Source: Duganella sp. sic0402
GTDB lineage: Bacteria; Pseudomonadota; Gammaproteobacteria; Burkholderiales; Burkholderiaceae_D
Reading direction: 5' to 3'
DNA length: 64,000 nucleotides
NCBI RefSeq assembly: GCF_019219065.1
Contig: NZ_JAHUWK010000016.1
Coordinates: 1 to 64,000 of the forward strand
In this document: piece by piece, positions 41,558 through 51,396 of the stretch
How positions within the stretch are numbered: the first letter of the stretch is position 1
How the letters are laid out: the number at the start of each line of letters is the position of its first letter
Notes under the pieces: generated by a model
The model's database searches: none
Told to the model about the DNA's origin: nothing
The model's input: the letters and a program-made list of their open reading frames with translations, nothing else
Made by a program: the position numbers and the translations under genes

Positions 41558-43021
41558 TTACTGTCCGGCGGCCAGGCTATCCCGCGCCGCCGGCTTGCCG
41601 CGCACCCAGACCGTGTCGATCGTATCGTAGGCACGGACATCCTTCAGCGGTGATTCTTTCATCAATACCAGGTTGGCGACCTTGCCCGGCTCGATGGTGC
41701 CCAGGTCCTTGTCCAGATGGAAGGAGCGGGCATTGTTGATGGTGGCCGCCTTGAAAATTTGCTCCAGGGATAATCCGGCGCTGCGCAGGTTCTGCATTTC
41801 CAGGTAGCCGTTCAGGCCGGGAATGTTGCCGTAAGTCGGCGAAGAGGGCGTGTCGGTGGCGAACAGGAAATTTGCATTCTTGCTCGCCAAATAGGCAAGC
41901 ACCTGGCGCTGCCGACGCAGTGGGGCCTCCATGCCCTGGCGGACTGCTTCATCGGTTTCGCCTTCTTCGGCCACTTCTTCCTTGAACCAGTTGCCCTCGG
42001 GTGTTTTAAGCCAGGCCAGCATGGCGGGCGGCAGCAGCTTGGCCAGTGCAGGCGAGTTCAGATAGTCCGGATCGACATAGGCGCGCAGGCCGTACAGCAC
42101 TTGCATGGTGGGCTGGTAGCCGATCTTCTTTTCTATGACTTTGTCCAGCAATTGCTTCACTTCGTCTGGCAACTCCTTCGAATTGTTCAGCGCACCCCAG
42201 TGCCACATGCCGTGCGCCAGCACTTCCACATCGCCATTGACGGCGAATGTCTGCGATTCCAGCGAGTTGCCATGGGTGACCATTACCAGCCCGGCCTGTC
42301 TGGCCAGCTCACGCACCTCGGCATACATGGCCGGACTCATCACCGGCAGGTTGCGCTGGCTGCCAAAGCCGCGTTCATAGTGGGTTTTGAGACAGATCGC
42401 ATGGTCGGCCTTGACCCGCGCCACGCCTTTGGCCGGCGTGTAGTCTTCCGGCTTGTACTCGGCAGGAATCTTGTCCTTCTGCGCGGGATCGTAGATAAAG
42501 TTGGTGAACATCTGGTAGCGCTTTACCGGCGCGATGAAGGCCGAGGGATAGCCGTTGGCGATGACCAGCGGCGTGCCGCAGTCGTAAATATCCGGGTGCA
42601 GCGGCATGGCCTTGACCCGGTCGATGAATTCGCGGCTGCCTGCGGCCAGGTCAATCACGGTGGTATAGCCGTAGTAGAGATAAGATCGCGGCATTTGCGT
42701 GAAGTAGGCATTCGCCATGTCCTGCATGTGCTCGGATTGCTCAAAACTCATGCCTGGCACGGCAAACAGGTGCACATGGGAGTCGATCAGGCCGGGCGTC
42801 AGGTAATAACCTTTGCCGTCCACGCGTACCGCCCCCTTGGGCGCGGCTTTGCCGGTACCGCGCTCGACCCGCACGATGCGGTCGTTTTCGATCAGCACGC
42901 TGCCGGCTTCGATGCGGTCGAGTTTTTCCGGCGATACCAGTTTGACGTTGGTGATCCAGGTCTGGCTGGCCATGGCTGGCGCGCAGATCAGCAAGCTGGC
43001 GAAAAGGCGGGTGAGTTTCAT
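41558..43021 (-). CDS. Exported amidohydrolase-family protein
   Basis: This 487-residue protein has a signal peptide (about residues 1-18) and an amidohydrolase fold with the metal-binding DSHVHLF motif. Later metal ligands are the histidine in MVTHGNS and possibly H in EVLAHGMWHWG, with the aspartate in FLFATDTPSS. The C-terminal IEPGKVANLVLM segment closes the composite beta-sandwich. It is probably a periplasmic dipeptidase or hydrolase of small amides. It lies downstream of a membrane-anchored AraC regulator, 79 bases away on the same strand. Confidence 0.87.
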   Translation of the reverse strand: MKLTRLFASLLICAPAMASQTWITNVKLVSPEKLDRIEAGSVLIENDRIVRVERGTGKAAPKGAVRVDGKGYYLTPGLIDSHVHLFAVPGMSFEQSEHMQDMANAYFTQMPRSYLYYGYTTVIDLAAGSREFIDRVKAMPLHPDIYDCGTPLVIANGYPSAFIAPVKRYQMFTNFIYDPAQKDKIPAEYKPEDYTPAKGVARVKADHAICLKTHYERGFGSQRNLPVMSPAMYAEVRELARQAGLVMVTHGNSLESQTFAVNGDVEVLAHGMWHWGALNNSKELPDEVKQLLDKVIEKKIGYQPTMQVLYGLRAYVDPDYLNSPALAKLLPPAMLAWLKTPEGNWFKEEVAEEGETDEAVRQGMEAPLRRQRQVLAYLASKNANFLFATDTPSSPTYGNIPGLNGYLEMQNLRSAGLSLEQIFKAATINNARSFHLDKDLGTIEPGKVANLVLMKESPLKDVRAYDTIDTVWVRGKPAARDSLAAGQ

Positions 43022-43099
43022 GCTGGGCTCCTTGTTGTGATGGGCCCAGTGTGCTGCGCCGTGACGTATTTGGCGTGCCGGATCATGATACGGCACGCG

Positions 43100-44200
43100 C
43101 TACGCGGCAGTTTTTGCCTGTTCGCGGAACTCGCCCGGCGTCATGCCGGTGATTTTCTTAAATGCCCGGTTCATCGCGCTTTTACTGTTAAATCCGGCGA
43201 TCAATGAAAGGTCGAGGATGCTGGCGCTGGCCTGCTGCGGATCTTGCAGGGCGTTTTTCAGCGCTTCCACACGGTAGCGATTCAGAAAATCGGCGAAATT
43301 CGCGTCGCAATGCTGGTTGATCAGCTGCGATAGCTCGTGCGGCGTCATTGCCACTTGCGCCGCCAGGTCTTCCAGCTTGAGCGCGCCGTTGCGGTAGGGC
43401 TGTTGCTGTTCCATGCAGGCTGTCAGACGGGCCAGGAAAGCGTCACGGTCGGCTGTGGATAACTGTTTGTCGCCGTAGCGCGGCTTGGGTGGTGGCAGGG
43501 TTTGCGGCCGGTATCCCAGCGGCAGGCGCATCGCCGTGTAGGCGGTGGCGAAGACGAACAGCATCAGCGCCCCGCCGTCCACCGCCTCCACCGATAGCGG
43601 CAGCTCGGCATCGACCGCCGCCATGGCCACCGCCAGGACGCTGAGGCCGGCACTGAACAGCCAGACGCGCATCAGCCGGCGCAAATCGGTCACCAGCGCG
43701 GAATCGGCCGGCACGCGTTGCACTAGCCGGTAGCTGGCGCGCAGGTAAAAGAACAGGATGGCCATTTTGACCACCGCAAACAGCGCCAGATACCAGGGCC
43801 AGCCGTCATAGGCGCGCATCCAGGCCAGTTTTTCGTCAGCCGAACGCAAGTAGAAGGGCAGCATCGCGAGCGTGGCGACTGCAAAGGGCAGGAAATGCAG
43901 CAGCGCGCGCCGGCCGAGCGGCTGGTCGGACAGCATGGCGTGCAGATAGAGATACAGCAGCGGCCCCACTGCCAGCCCCAGCGTGACGATCGCCAGCGCG
44001 CTATGCGGATAGATGCGGTACAACTGATTGAGCCCGAGCCAGGCATGGCCGATGATTGCTGAAAAAATCAGCAGTAGTGCGGACAGCAGCCGGTTGGCGG
44101 TCCGCATCTCCGGCTGGCGCGGGTTGAGCAGGGCGATGCTGAGAAACACGGCCTGCGCGATGGCGGCAAGGAATAGCCAGGAGATAATCGTATCAACCAT
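43100..44200 (-). CDS. Membrane-anchored AraC-family regulator
   Basis: This 366-residue protein has about seven hydrophobic helices in its first 220 residues and a C-terminal AraC-type helix-turn-helix (about residues 255-362, with AGFNSKSAMNRAFKKITGMTP). Such proteins sense a signal at the membrane while binding DNA. The neighbouring exported amidohydrolase is a plausible target. It lies 33 bases after the hpt-like gene on the same strand, so it may be cotranscribed with it. Confidence 0.88.
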   Translation of the reverse strand: MVDTIISWLFLAAIAQAVFLSIALLNPRQPEMRTANRLLSALLLIFSAIIGHAWLGLNQLYRIYPHSALAIVTLGLAVGPLLYLYLHAMLSDQPLGRRALLHFLPFAVATLAMLPFYLRSADEKLAWMRAYDGWPWYLALFAVVKMAILFFYLRASYRLVQRVPADSALVTDLRRLMRVWLFSAGLSVLAVAMAAVDAELPLSVEAVDGGALMLFVFATAYTAMRLPLGYRPQTLPPPKPRYGDKQLSTADRDAFLARLTACMEQQQPYRNGALKLEDLAAQVAMTPHELSQLINQHCDANFADFLNRYRVEALKNALQDPQQASASILDLSLIAGFNSKSAMNRAFKKITGMTPGEFREQAKTAA

Positions 44201-44233
44201 CCTGTAATCCTGCCATCATGCGCCGCGCCTGTC

Positions 44234-44803
44234 TCAGTTTTCGGTATTAATCGCCCACAGGCCCGGCAGGTTGCGCCAGTAGCCGTAGGCGTCCATGCCG
44301 AAGCCGACCACGAAGCGGTTTGGGATGGTGATGCCGACGATGTCCGCCACCACTGGCTTCGGCTTGCCGATGGCCTTGTCGCAGAACACGGCCAGGATCA
44401 CTTCCTTGGCGCCCATGTCGAGCAGGCGCTGTTTGACGTGGGCCAGCGTTTCGCCTTCGTCGAGAATGTCGTCCAGCACGATCACGGTGCGGCCGGTGAC
44501 GTTCGAGCGCGGCACGACTTTCCATACCACTTCGCCGCCACGGTCTTCGTCGCCGTAGCGGCTGACATGGATGTAGTCGAATTCGAGCGGGAAGGTCAGT
44601 TGCGGCAGCAGGTTGCCGGTAAAGACCACGGCACCGCCCATCACGCCCAGCACCAGCGGGAATTCTTCGCTGTCCGGTTGATCGTAGCGGGTGTTGAGGG
44701 TGTTGGCCATGGCGGTGACGGCGTTGTCGACGTCCTGCTTGGTGTACAGTTCTTCAGCGCTCTTCATCAGGGCGCGGGCGCGGTTGTGGTGGAAGTCTTG
44801 CAT
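44234..44803 (-). CDS. Hypoxanthine-guanine phosphoribosyltransferase family protein
   Basis: This 189-residue enzyme is a purine phosphoribosyltransferase. The PRPP-binding motif VIVLDDILDEGETL (about residues 106-119) and the YGDEDRGGEVVW hood region are present. It likely salvages hypoxanthine or guanine. It follows the PaaK-like ligase by 45 bases on the same strand and could be the tail of that operon, although a purine-salvage enzyme has no clear link with it. Confidence 0.9.
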   Translation of the reverse strand: MQDFHHNRARALMKSAEELYTKQDVDNAVTAMANTLNTRYDQPDSEEFPLVLGVMGGAVVFTGNLLPQLTFPLEFDYIHVSRYGDEDRGGEVVWKVVPRSNVTGRTVIVLDDILDEGETLAHVKQRLLDMGAKEVILAVFCDKAIGKPKPVVADIVGITIPNRFVVGFGMDAYGYWRNLPGLWAINTEN

Positions 44804-44848
44804 GATTTTTCTCTAATGCCTGAAGTGAAGTCCGTTATTATCCCTCAA

Positions 44849-46102
44849 TTACGCATAATCCCGCACATCTGCGATCACCTTGCCGTCGTTGGGCAGGCTG
44901 CCTGGCGCAACAAACTGCACTTCGCCGCGTAGCTTGGTCAGCACGCGGATGGACTCGACGATGTCCGCGCCGCTGGCGCTGGCGGGATCGGCCACTTCGC
45001 AATGCAGGGTCATGGTCTCGTGCGCGATCTGGCCCGATACCACCAGCCGTGCCTTGATGATGTGCGGATGGCGGCGCGCAATCTCATGCACCTGCGACGG
45101 GTGGACGAACATGCCGCGTATCTTGGTGGTCTGGTCGGCGCGTCCCAGCCAGCCTTTGATGCGGGTATTGGTGCGGCCGCATGGCGAGGGCGGCGTGTCG
45201 GTCAGAATCGCCGACAGGTCGCCGGTGGCGAAACGTATCAAGGGATAGTCCGGATTGAATACCGTGACCACCACCTCGCCCACTTCGCCCGCCGGCACAG
45301 GCTCGCCGCTGCCGGGGCGGACGATTTCCAGTATCACTTCTTCATCCAGCACCATGCCGGGATCGCGTAGCTCGCCGCTGCGGGTTTCGTAGGCGATGCT
45401 GCCGATGTCGGCGGAGGCGTACACCTGTAGCACGCAGGGCACGCCATGCTCGGCCAGCCAGCTGCGCAGCGATTCCGGCAGCGCCTCGGCGCTGACCAGC
45501 GCGCGCCGGATGCTGCTGATGTCCACCGCCATCTCCTGCGCCTTTTCGATGATCAGCTTCAAAAAGGACGGCGTGCCGACATAGGTATCGGGCTGCAGCG
45601 CGTGTATCGCCTGCACCTGCATTTCGGTCTGGCCGCTGCCGGCCGGGATCACCGCGCAGCCGATCCGCGCGGCGCCGCCTTCGACCATGAAGGCCGCCGG
45701 CGTGAAGTGATAGGAAAAGCAGTTATGCAGCAGTCCGCCCCTGCGTACACCGGCAGCATGCAAGGGACGGGCGAAGCGCCACCAGTCCTGGCCACGGCCT
45801 TCTGGATCGAAAATGGGGCCGGGCGACATATAGATGCGCGCCAGCTGGCCGAGCGGCGTAGTGTTTAAGCCACCGAATGGCATTTGCTGTGTTTGCAGCG
45901 CCTGTAGTTCTGACTTGTGCGTGACCGGCAGCGTGGCCAGCGCCGCGCGGCTGTTGATGTCGGCCGCGTTGATATCCTTGAGAATGCGCGACCATCCGGC
46001 CGCCGCCTTGGCGTGCGCCACCAGCTGTGGCAGGCGCGCCATCAAATCGCGCTCGCGCCTGTCCTGTGCGCGGGTTTCCAGTGGGTCGAGTGCCTCTTCC
46101 AT
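44849..46102 (-). CDS. Phenylacetate-CoA ligase-like AMP-forming enzyme
   Basis: This 417-residue adenylate-forming enzyme resembles PaaK-type aryl-CoA ligases. The YASADIGSIAYE region, the RFATGDLSAIL motif and the GRADQTTKIRGMFVHPSQV hinge are present. It is slightly shorter than classic PaaK. AAGGAGG lies just upstream of the ATG at 46102. It is the last enzyme gene of the ABC-transporter operon, so its acid substrate is likely what the importer brings in; that is inference. Confidence 0.88.
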   Translation of the reverse strand: MEEALDPLETRAQDRRERDLMARLPQLVAHAKAAAGWSRILKDINAADINSRAALATLPVTHKSELQALQTQQMPFGGLNTTPLGQLARIYMSPGPIFDPEGRGQDWWRFARPLHAAGVRRGGLLHNCFSYHFTPAAFMVEGGAARIGCAVIPAGSGQTEMQVQAIHALQPDTYVGTPSFLKLIIEKAQEMAVDISSIRRALVSAEALPESLRSWLAEHGVPCVLQVYASADIGSIAYETRSGELRDPGMVLDEEVILEIVRPGSGEPVPAGEVGEVVVTVFNPDYPLIRFATGDLSAILTDTPPSPCGRTNTRIKGWLGRADQTTKIRGMFVHPSQVHEIARRHPHIIKARLVVSGQIAHETMTLHCEVADPASASGADIVESIRVLTKLRGEVQFVAPGSLPNDGKVIADVRDYA

Positions 46103-46104
46103 GG

Positions 46105-46455
46105 TCAGCCTCCTTGAATTTCGCGTTGCAGCTTCTTGGTCAGTTTGGCGAACACCAGTTGGTAGGACCGTTGCAACAGTCCGGCCAGCTCTGCATCGCT
46201 GATCGCTTTGGCGTCTTCGATATAGACCCATTTGGCGCGGGCCAAGTACGGCGCCGGAATGATGCCGGGGCGGTCGGTCAATTCCAGGAAGCGGTCATCA
46301 TCGACTTTGAAACTGATGCCACGCTCGCTGCCATCGGCGCCAGTGACGGCAAACATCTTCGCGCCGACCGAGAACACCAGATTGCTTTCCCATTTGATGT
46401 CTTCGCTCGCGCCGGGCAGTTTGCGGCAGTAGGCTTTCGCCTTGTTGAGATTCAT
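46105..46455 (-). CDS. MmcQ/YjbR-family protein
   Basis: This 116-residue protein belongs to the MmcQ/YjbR family, with a CyaY-like fold. The start LNKAKAYCRKLPGA, the FKVDDDRFLELTDRPG stretch and KWVYIED are typical. The family is often annotated as DNA-binding without firm evidence. AAGGAA precedes the ATG. It lies between livF and the PaaK-like ligase, with 8 and 2 bases to its neighbours, so it is cotranscribed. Confidence 0.9.
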   Translation of the reverse strand: MNLNKAKAYCRKLPGASEDIKWESNLVFSVGAKMFAVTGADGSERGISFKVDDDRFLELTDRPGIIPAPYLARAKWVYIEDAKAISDAELAGLLQRSYQLVFAKLTKKLQREIQGG

Positions 46456-46463
46456 AGAATTCC

Positions 46464-47273
46464 TTAAGCCAGCCAGCGCTTGCGGCGCCGGTAGAATTTC
46501 ATGTCGCGGAAGCTGGTGCGGCCTGCGCCGGATACGCCCAGGTAGAACTCTTTGACGTCCTCGTTGCAGGCCAGATCGCTGGCAGCACCTTCCATCACCA
46601 CACGGCCGTTTTCCAGGATGTAGCCGAAGTCCGCGTAGCGCAAGGCGATGCTGGTGTTTTGCTCGGCCAGCAGGAAGGAGACATTTTCCGTGCTGTTCAA
46701 GTCCTTGACGATGCCGAAGATCTCTTCAACGATCTGCGGCGCGATGCCCATCGACGGTTCATCCAGCAAGATCATCGACGGCTTGGCCATCAGGGCGCGG
46801 CCGAGTGCGCACATCTGTTGTTCGCCGCCGGAGGTGTAGCCGGCCTGGCTGTGGCGGCGCGTCTTCAGGCGCGGGAAGTAGTGGTAGACCTTTTCCAGCG
46901 ATTCCTTTAACTCCGCCCGCGAGGCGCTGCGGGTGTACGCGCCAGTCAGAAGATTTTCTTCGATGGTCAAATGGCCGAAGCAGTGGCGGCCTTCCATCAC
47001 TTGCGACAGGCCGCGCTTGACCAACTCATTTGGCGTCAAATGGTCGATGCGTTCGCCTTTGAATTGCACTTCGCCCTTGGTGACATCGCCGCGCTCGCCG
47101 CGCAGCAGCGTGGAGATGGTTTTCAGCGTGGTGGACTTGCCGGCGCCGTTGGCGCCCAGCAGGGCCACGATTTTTCCCTGCGGGACTTGCAGCGACACGC
47201 CTTTCAGCACCAGGATGACGTGGTTGTAGATAACTTCAACGTTATTCACAGACAGATAAGGAACGCTGCTCAT
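46464..47273 (-). CDS. Branched-chain-type ABC importer ATPase (LivF-like)
   Basis: This 269-residue ATPase has Walker A GANGAGKST, the signature region TSGGEQQMCALGRAL and Walker B MILLDEPSMGIAP, as in LivF proteins. A basic C-terminal extension (FRDMKFYRRRKRW) is longer than in standard LivF. The ATG at 47273 overlaps the stop of the substrate-binding protein gene by four bases. It forms the importer with the LivG, LivH and LivM-like proteins encoded upstream. Confidence 0.92.
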   Translation of the reverse strand: MSSVPYLSVNNVEVIYNHVILVLKGVSLQVPQGKIVALLGANGAGKSTTLKTISTLLRGERGDVTKGEVQFKGERIDHLTPNELVKRGLSQVMEGRHCFGHLTIEENLLTGAYTRSASRAELKESLEKVYHYFPRLKTRRHSQAGYTSGGEQQMCALGRALMAKPSMILLDEPSMGIAPQIVEEIFGIVKDLNSTENVSFLLAEQNTSIALRYADFGYILENGRVVMEGAASDLACNEDVKEFYLGVSGAGRTSFRDMKFYRRRKRWLA

Positions 47274-48574
47274 TTCGCGCACGCCGGCGTGATTTTTTTC
47301 TCGGCCGCGTAAGCCGCAGAGCTTTCTTCCAGCAGCTTGCGGGTCAGGGCCTTGTCGCCGACGATCCAGTTGGGCGTCACGGCGTTCCATTTTTTGCCAT
47401 CCCATTGCTGCACTTTCACCGCACCGGAGCCTTCATGGTCGTCGCAGCTGGTCTTCACCACCGGCAGCATGCCTAAAGCGCCGATGGATTTTTGCCGCGC
47501 TTCGTCCACGTTCAGGTTTTCCAGGCCCCAGCGCAGTTGTTCTCCGCTGACGCGCTTACCCTTGCCGAATTTTTCCTGCGCCGTGCGCATCGCCTCTACC
47601 CACAGGATGGCCGCGCTGACGCCGCGCATGTGGTACACGCTGCCGATGCGCGATGCATCCGCCAGATTGCCTTTGCCCGCGCCGTAGAGTTTCTTGCGGA
47701 TGTCATCCAGCACAGGATAATTGCCCGGCGTATTAAAGGTCATTGCGCTATAGCCTTTGGCGGCGTCGCCGGTTGGCACGGTGTCTTCTTCCGAGCCGGC
47801 CCACCAGACGCCGAGGATTTTCTCGCGCGGGAAGCCGTTGCGCTGCGCGGTCTTGATCGCCACCGCGTTCATGGATCCCCAGCCCCACAGGATCACATGG
47901 TCCGGCCTGGCCTGGCGTATCTGCAGCCATTGCGATTGCTGTTCGCTGCCCGGTGGCGTGACTGGAATTTTGACCAGATCAAAGCCGTGCAGTTTCGCCA
48001 GCGCTTCTAGCACCGGCAAGGGTTCTTTGCCGAACGCCGAGTCGTGATACAGGTGGACGATCTTTTTCCCTTTGAGCTTGGCCATGCCACCTTCCTTGTC
48101 GCCCAGGTACTTGATCATGCCTGCCGCCTGATTCCAGTAGCTGGTAATCAGCGGGAAGACATAAGGGAAGACTTTGCCGTTGGCGGCGTCAGAGCGGCCA
48201 TAGCCGATCATCGTCATCGGGATTTTATCCACCGCCAGGCGGTCAAGAATGCCGTAGGCCACGCCGGTGGAGAGTGGTTCGACCAGTGTTGCGCCGCCGT
48301 TCCTGGTTTTCAGACGCTCATAGCATTCCACGCCGCGCGACGGGTTGTATTCAGTCTCGCACTCCTCCCATGCGATCTTCACACCATTGACGCCGCCCGA
48401 CAGATTGACCAGGTTGAAGTAGTCGATAATGCCGCCATAAAATCCAGAACCGCCCGCTGCATAAGGGCCGACGCGATAAGAGGGGAGGGCGACGTACTGC
48501 TCCGCCGGCTGCGCGCTGGCGGCGCCGCTGGCGGCCAGCGTGATGCCGGCGATGAAGGACGTTAAGCGTTTCAT
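47270..48574 (-). CDS. ABC importer periplasmic substrate-binding protein
   Basis: This 434-residue protein has a signal peptide (cleavage after about SAQA) and the type I periplasmic-binding fold used by Liv-type importers. It is larger than amino-acid binders and contains YFNLVNLSGGVNGVKI, a family hallmark (INxxGGxxG). The ligand is likely an organic acid or aromatic acid, because the operon encodes two acyl-CoA ligases; this is inferred. Confidence 0.88.
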   Translation of the reverse strand: MKRLTSFIAGITLAASGAASAQPAEQYVALPSYRVGPYAAGGSGFYGGIIDYFNLVNLSGGVNGVKIAWEECETEYNPSRGVECYERLKTRNGGATLVEPLSTGVAYGILDRLAVDKIPMTMIGYGRSDAANGKVFPYVFPLITSYWNQAAGMIKYLGDKEGGMAKLKGKKIVHLYHDSAFGKEPLPVLEALAKLHGFDLVKIPVTPPGSEQQSQWLQIRQARPDHVILWGWGSMNAVAIKTAQRNGFPREKILGVWWAGSEEDTVPTGDAAKGYSAMTFNTPGNYPVLDDIRKKLYGAGKGNLADASRIGSVYHMRGVSAAILWVEAMRTAQEKFGKGKRVSGEQLRWGLENLNVDEARQKSIGALGMLPVVKTSCDDHEGSGAVKVQQWDGKKWNAVTPNWIVGDKALTRKLLEESSAAYAAEKKITPACAK

Positions 48575-48592
48575 AGTGTGTCTCCGCGATTG

Positions 48593-49651
48593 TTAATGGG
48601 GGAACGGCCACAGACGCAACTTCTCTTTACCAATTTGCCACAGGCGCGCAAGGCCGTGGGGTTCGACGATCAGGAAAAATATGATCAGCGCGCCAAATAC
48701 CATGAGTTCGAGATTGGAGGCGACGCTGGTCGGCAGCGCAAGGCTGTGTGCCACCCTATTCAGCAGCACCGGCAGCAGCACGATGAAGGCCGCGCCGAGG
48801 AAGGAGCCCAGCACCGAGCCGACGCCACCAATGATAATCATGAACAGGATGCGGAACGACAGATCGAGGTTGTAGGCCTCTGGCTCTACCGTGCCGAGAT
48901 AGGCATACGCATACAGCGCACCAGCCACGCCGCAATAAAAGGAACTGATGGCGAAGGCCAGCAGCTTGGTACGCATCAGGCGAAAGCCGATCACTTCGGC
49001 CGCCACATCCATGTCGCGCACCGCCATCCATGAACGGCCGATATTGGAGCGGATCATATTCTTGGCCAGCAGCGCCATGACCGCCACCACCGCCAGCACC
49101 AGCAGGTATTTGCGGCCAGGCGTGTCGAAGCCGTAGCCGAAAATGATGACAGGCTGCGCGGTGATCACGCCAGAGCTGCTGTAGTTGGTCAGGTAGGGAA
49201 TCTTGGTCAGGCACCAGACCACGAAGAATTGCGTGGCCAGCGTGGCGGCGGCCAGGTAGAAACCACGGATGCGCAGCGATGGCAGGCCGAAGGCGACCCC
49301 CACCAGCGCCGCGCTCAAGCCACCCAGCGCAAACGCCGCCAGTACCGGCAGGCCGGGAATCCGCAGGATGAAGTTATACGACGCGAACGCGCCGACCGCC
49401 ATGAAGGCCGCAGTGCCGAGTGACAGCTGGCCGGCATAGCCGGTCAGGATATTCAGGCCCAGCGCGGCCAGCGAGAAAATCAAAAACGGTATCAGGATCG
49501 CCGACAGCAGATAGGGCGACGCCAGCCAGGGCACCAGCAGCACCGCGACGCCCAGCAAGGCAAGCAGCGCGATGCGATCCTGCAGGATGGGGAAAATCTG
49601 ACCATCGGCTTCATAGCTGGTTTTGAACTGTCCTGCTTCGCGGTAAAGCAT
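48593..49651 (-). CDS. ABC importer permease (LivM-like)
   Basis: This 352-residue membrane protein has about ten helices and the LivM motifs GYAGQLSLGTAAFMAVGAF near the middle and IIGGVGSVLGSFLGAAFI near the C-terminus. It pairs with the LivH-like permease 12 bases upstream to form the channel. The first 25 residues are polar and may be cytosolic. Confidence 0.92.
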   Translation of the reverse strand: MLYREAGQFKTSYEADGQIFPILQDRIALLALLGVAVLLVPWLASPYLLSAILIPFLIFSLAALGLNILTGYAGQLSLGTAAFMAVGAFASYNFILRIPGLPVLAAFALGGLSAALVGVAFGLPSLRIRGFYLAAATLATQFFVVWCLTKIPYLTNYSSSGVITAQPVIIFGYGFDTPGRKYLLVLAVVAVMALLAKNMIRSNIGRSWMAVRDMDVAAEVIGFRLMRTKLLAFAISSFYCGVAGALYAYAYLGTVEPEAYNLDLSFRILFMIIIGGVGSVLGSFLGAAFIVLLPVLLNRVAHSLALPTSVASNLELMVFGALIIFFLIVEPHGLARLWQIGKEKLRLWPFPH

Positions 49652-49663
49652 GGCTAGGTCCCT

Positions 49664-50560
49664 TTAGATTCTGCGGATAATTTTTTCGCCGAACAGCCCT
49701 TCCGGCCGCACCAGCAGGAGCAACAAAGCCAGCACATACGGGAACCAGCCCTCGATGCCGCCGCCCACCATTGGGCCGATGTACACCTCGGCCAGTTTTT
49801 CAGACGCGCCGATGATCAGCCCACCGACAATCGCGCCTGGCATCGACGTAAAGCCGCCGAGTATCAGCACCGGCAGTGCCTTCAGCGCGACAAAGGTCAG
49901 CGCGAACTGTACGCCGTTGCGCGCGCCCCATAGCAGCCCCGCCACCAGCGCGACCACGCCGGCCACCGCCCACAGCACGGCCCAGATGCGCTGCAAAGGA
50001 ATGCCGACCGCCAGCGCCGCCTGATGGTCATCGGCGACCGCGCGCAGCGCGCGGCCTACTTTGGTTTTGGAGAACAGCAGGGCCAGCGTGGTCACCAGCA
50101 GGCCGCATACCGCAGCGGCCATTATGTCGAACTGCGAAACCAGGATGTTGTAGTGGTCCAGCAGATACTGCGATGGCACGTCTTCCACCGGCAGTTCCAG
50201 CTTGCGTACCTGCGCCCCAAACAGCAGCTGCGCCAGGCCTTCGATGAAGAAGGCCAGGCCGATGGTCGCCATGAACAGCGTGATTTCCGGCTGATTGACC
50301 AGCGGGCGCAACACCACCCGTTCGATCGCGCTCCCAAGCAATATCATCACCGCGATGGTGACTGGCACTGCGATCCACAGCGAAACGTGCAGCAGGTCCA
50401 TCACGCCGGCGCAGGTCAGCGCGGCGAAATAGACCATCGCGCCCTGGGCGAAATTGAACACGCCAGAGGCCTTGTAAATCAATACAAAACCGATCGCCAC
50501 CAGCGCGTACATCACGCCGGAGAGCAGGCCGCCGATCAGCACTTCAAGGAAGAAGTTCAT
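49664..50560 (-). CDS. ABC importer permease (LivH-like)
   Basis: This 298-residue membrane protein shows the LivH pattern: ALVAIGFVLIYKASGVFNFAQG near the N-terminus and GGFTSMPGAIVGGLIIG near the C-terminus. About eight helices are visible and the length is standard. Its ATG overlaps the livG stop by four bases, so both are coupled. Confidence 0.93.
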   Translation of the reverse strand: MNFFLEVLIGGLLSGVMYALVAIGFVLIYKASGVFNFAQGAMVYFAALTCAGVMDLLHVSLWIAVPVTIAVMILLGSAIERVVLRPLVNQPEITLFMATIGLAFFIEGLAQLLFGAQVRKLELPVEDVPSQYLLDHYNILVSQFDIMAAAVCGLLVTTLALLFSKTKVGRALRAVADDHQAALAVGIPLQRIWAVLWAVAGVVALVAGLLWGARNGVQFALTFVALKALPVLILGGFTSMPGAIVGGLIIGASEKLAEVYIGPMVGGGIEGWFPYVLALLLLLVRPEGLFGEKIIRRI

Positions 50561-51396
50561 GCGCAGGATACTCCCAGATAGGCGTTGATGACATCCTGAT
50601 TGCAGCGCACCTGCTCCGGCGTGCCGTCGGCGATTTTTTTGCCGTAGTCCAGCACCACCACGCGGTCGGAAAGATCCATCACCACGCTCATATCATGCTC
50701 GATCAGCACAATGGTGGTGCCGAATTGGTCGTTCACGTCGAGGATGAAGCGGCACATATCCTGTTTTTCCTCGACATTCATGCCGGCCATCGGCTCGTCC
50801 AGCAGCAGCACTTCCGGCTCGGCGGCCAGCGCGCGGCCCAGCTCCACGCGTTTTTGCAGCCCATACGGCAAGCGGCCGGCGGGCGTGTGGCGAATCGCCT
50901 GGATCTCCAGGAAGTCGATGATTTCCTCGGCCTTGATGCGGTGGGCGATTTCCTCGCGCCGCGCCGGGCCCCAGTGCAAGGCTTGCAGCAGGAAGCTGGA
51001 TGTCATCTTCAGATTCCGGCCGGTCATGATGTTGTCCAGCACCGACATGCCCTTGAACAGTGCGATGTTCTGGAAGGTGCGCGCGATGCCGGACTTGGCG
51101 GCGGCATGGCAATCCATATTCTTGCGCATCTCGCCGCGATAAATGATCTGTCCCTGCTGTGGGCGGTACACGCCATTGATCACATTCAGCATGGAGCTTT
51201 TTCCCGCGCCGTTCGGGCCGATGATGGCGCGGATTTCATGCTGGCGCACGTCGAAGGAAATATCACTCAGCGCGCGCACGCCGCCGAAGGACAGCGAGAT
51301 ATTCCGCAAGTCGAGGATGACCGGCCCGGTTTGCCGCCGCGCTGCGCCGAAGTGCGCTTCTGGTACGTTCATCTGCATGGGCGCGCGCTCCGTCAT
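50557..51396 (-). CDS. Branched-chain-type ABC importer ATPase (LivG-like)
   Basis: This 279-residue ATPase has Walker A GPNGAGKSS, a LPYGLQKRVELGRAL signature variant and Walker B VLLLDEPMAGMN. An N-terminal extension of about 25 residues precedes the domain. The signature sequence PYGLQKR departs from the usual LSGGQ, but this is common in LivG proteins. It overlaps its neighbours on both sides by four bases. Confidence 0.92.
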   Translation of the reverse strand: MTERAPMQMNVPEAHFGAARRQTGPVILDLRNISLSFGGVRALSDISFDVRQHEIRAIIGPNGAGKSSMLNVINGVYRPQQGQIIYRGEMRKNMDCHAAAKSGIARTFQNIALFKGMSVLDNIMTGRNLKMTSSFLLQALHWGPARREEIAHRIKAEEIIDFLEIQAIRHTPAGRLPYGLQKRVELGRALAAEPEVLLLDEPMAGMNVEEKQDMCRFILDVNDQFGTTIVLIEHDMSVVMDLSDRVVVLDYGKKIADGTPEQVRCNQDVINAYLGVSCA

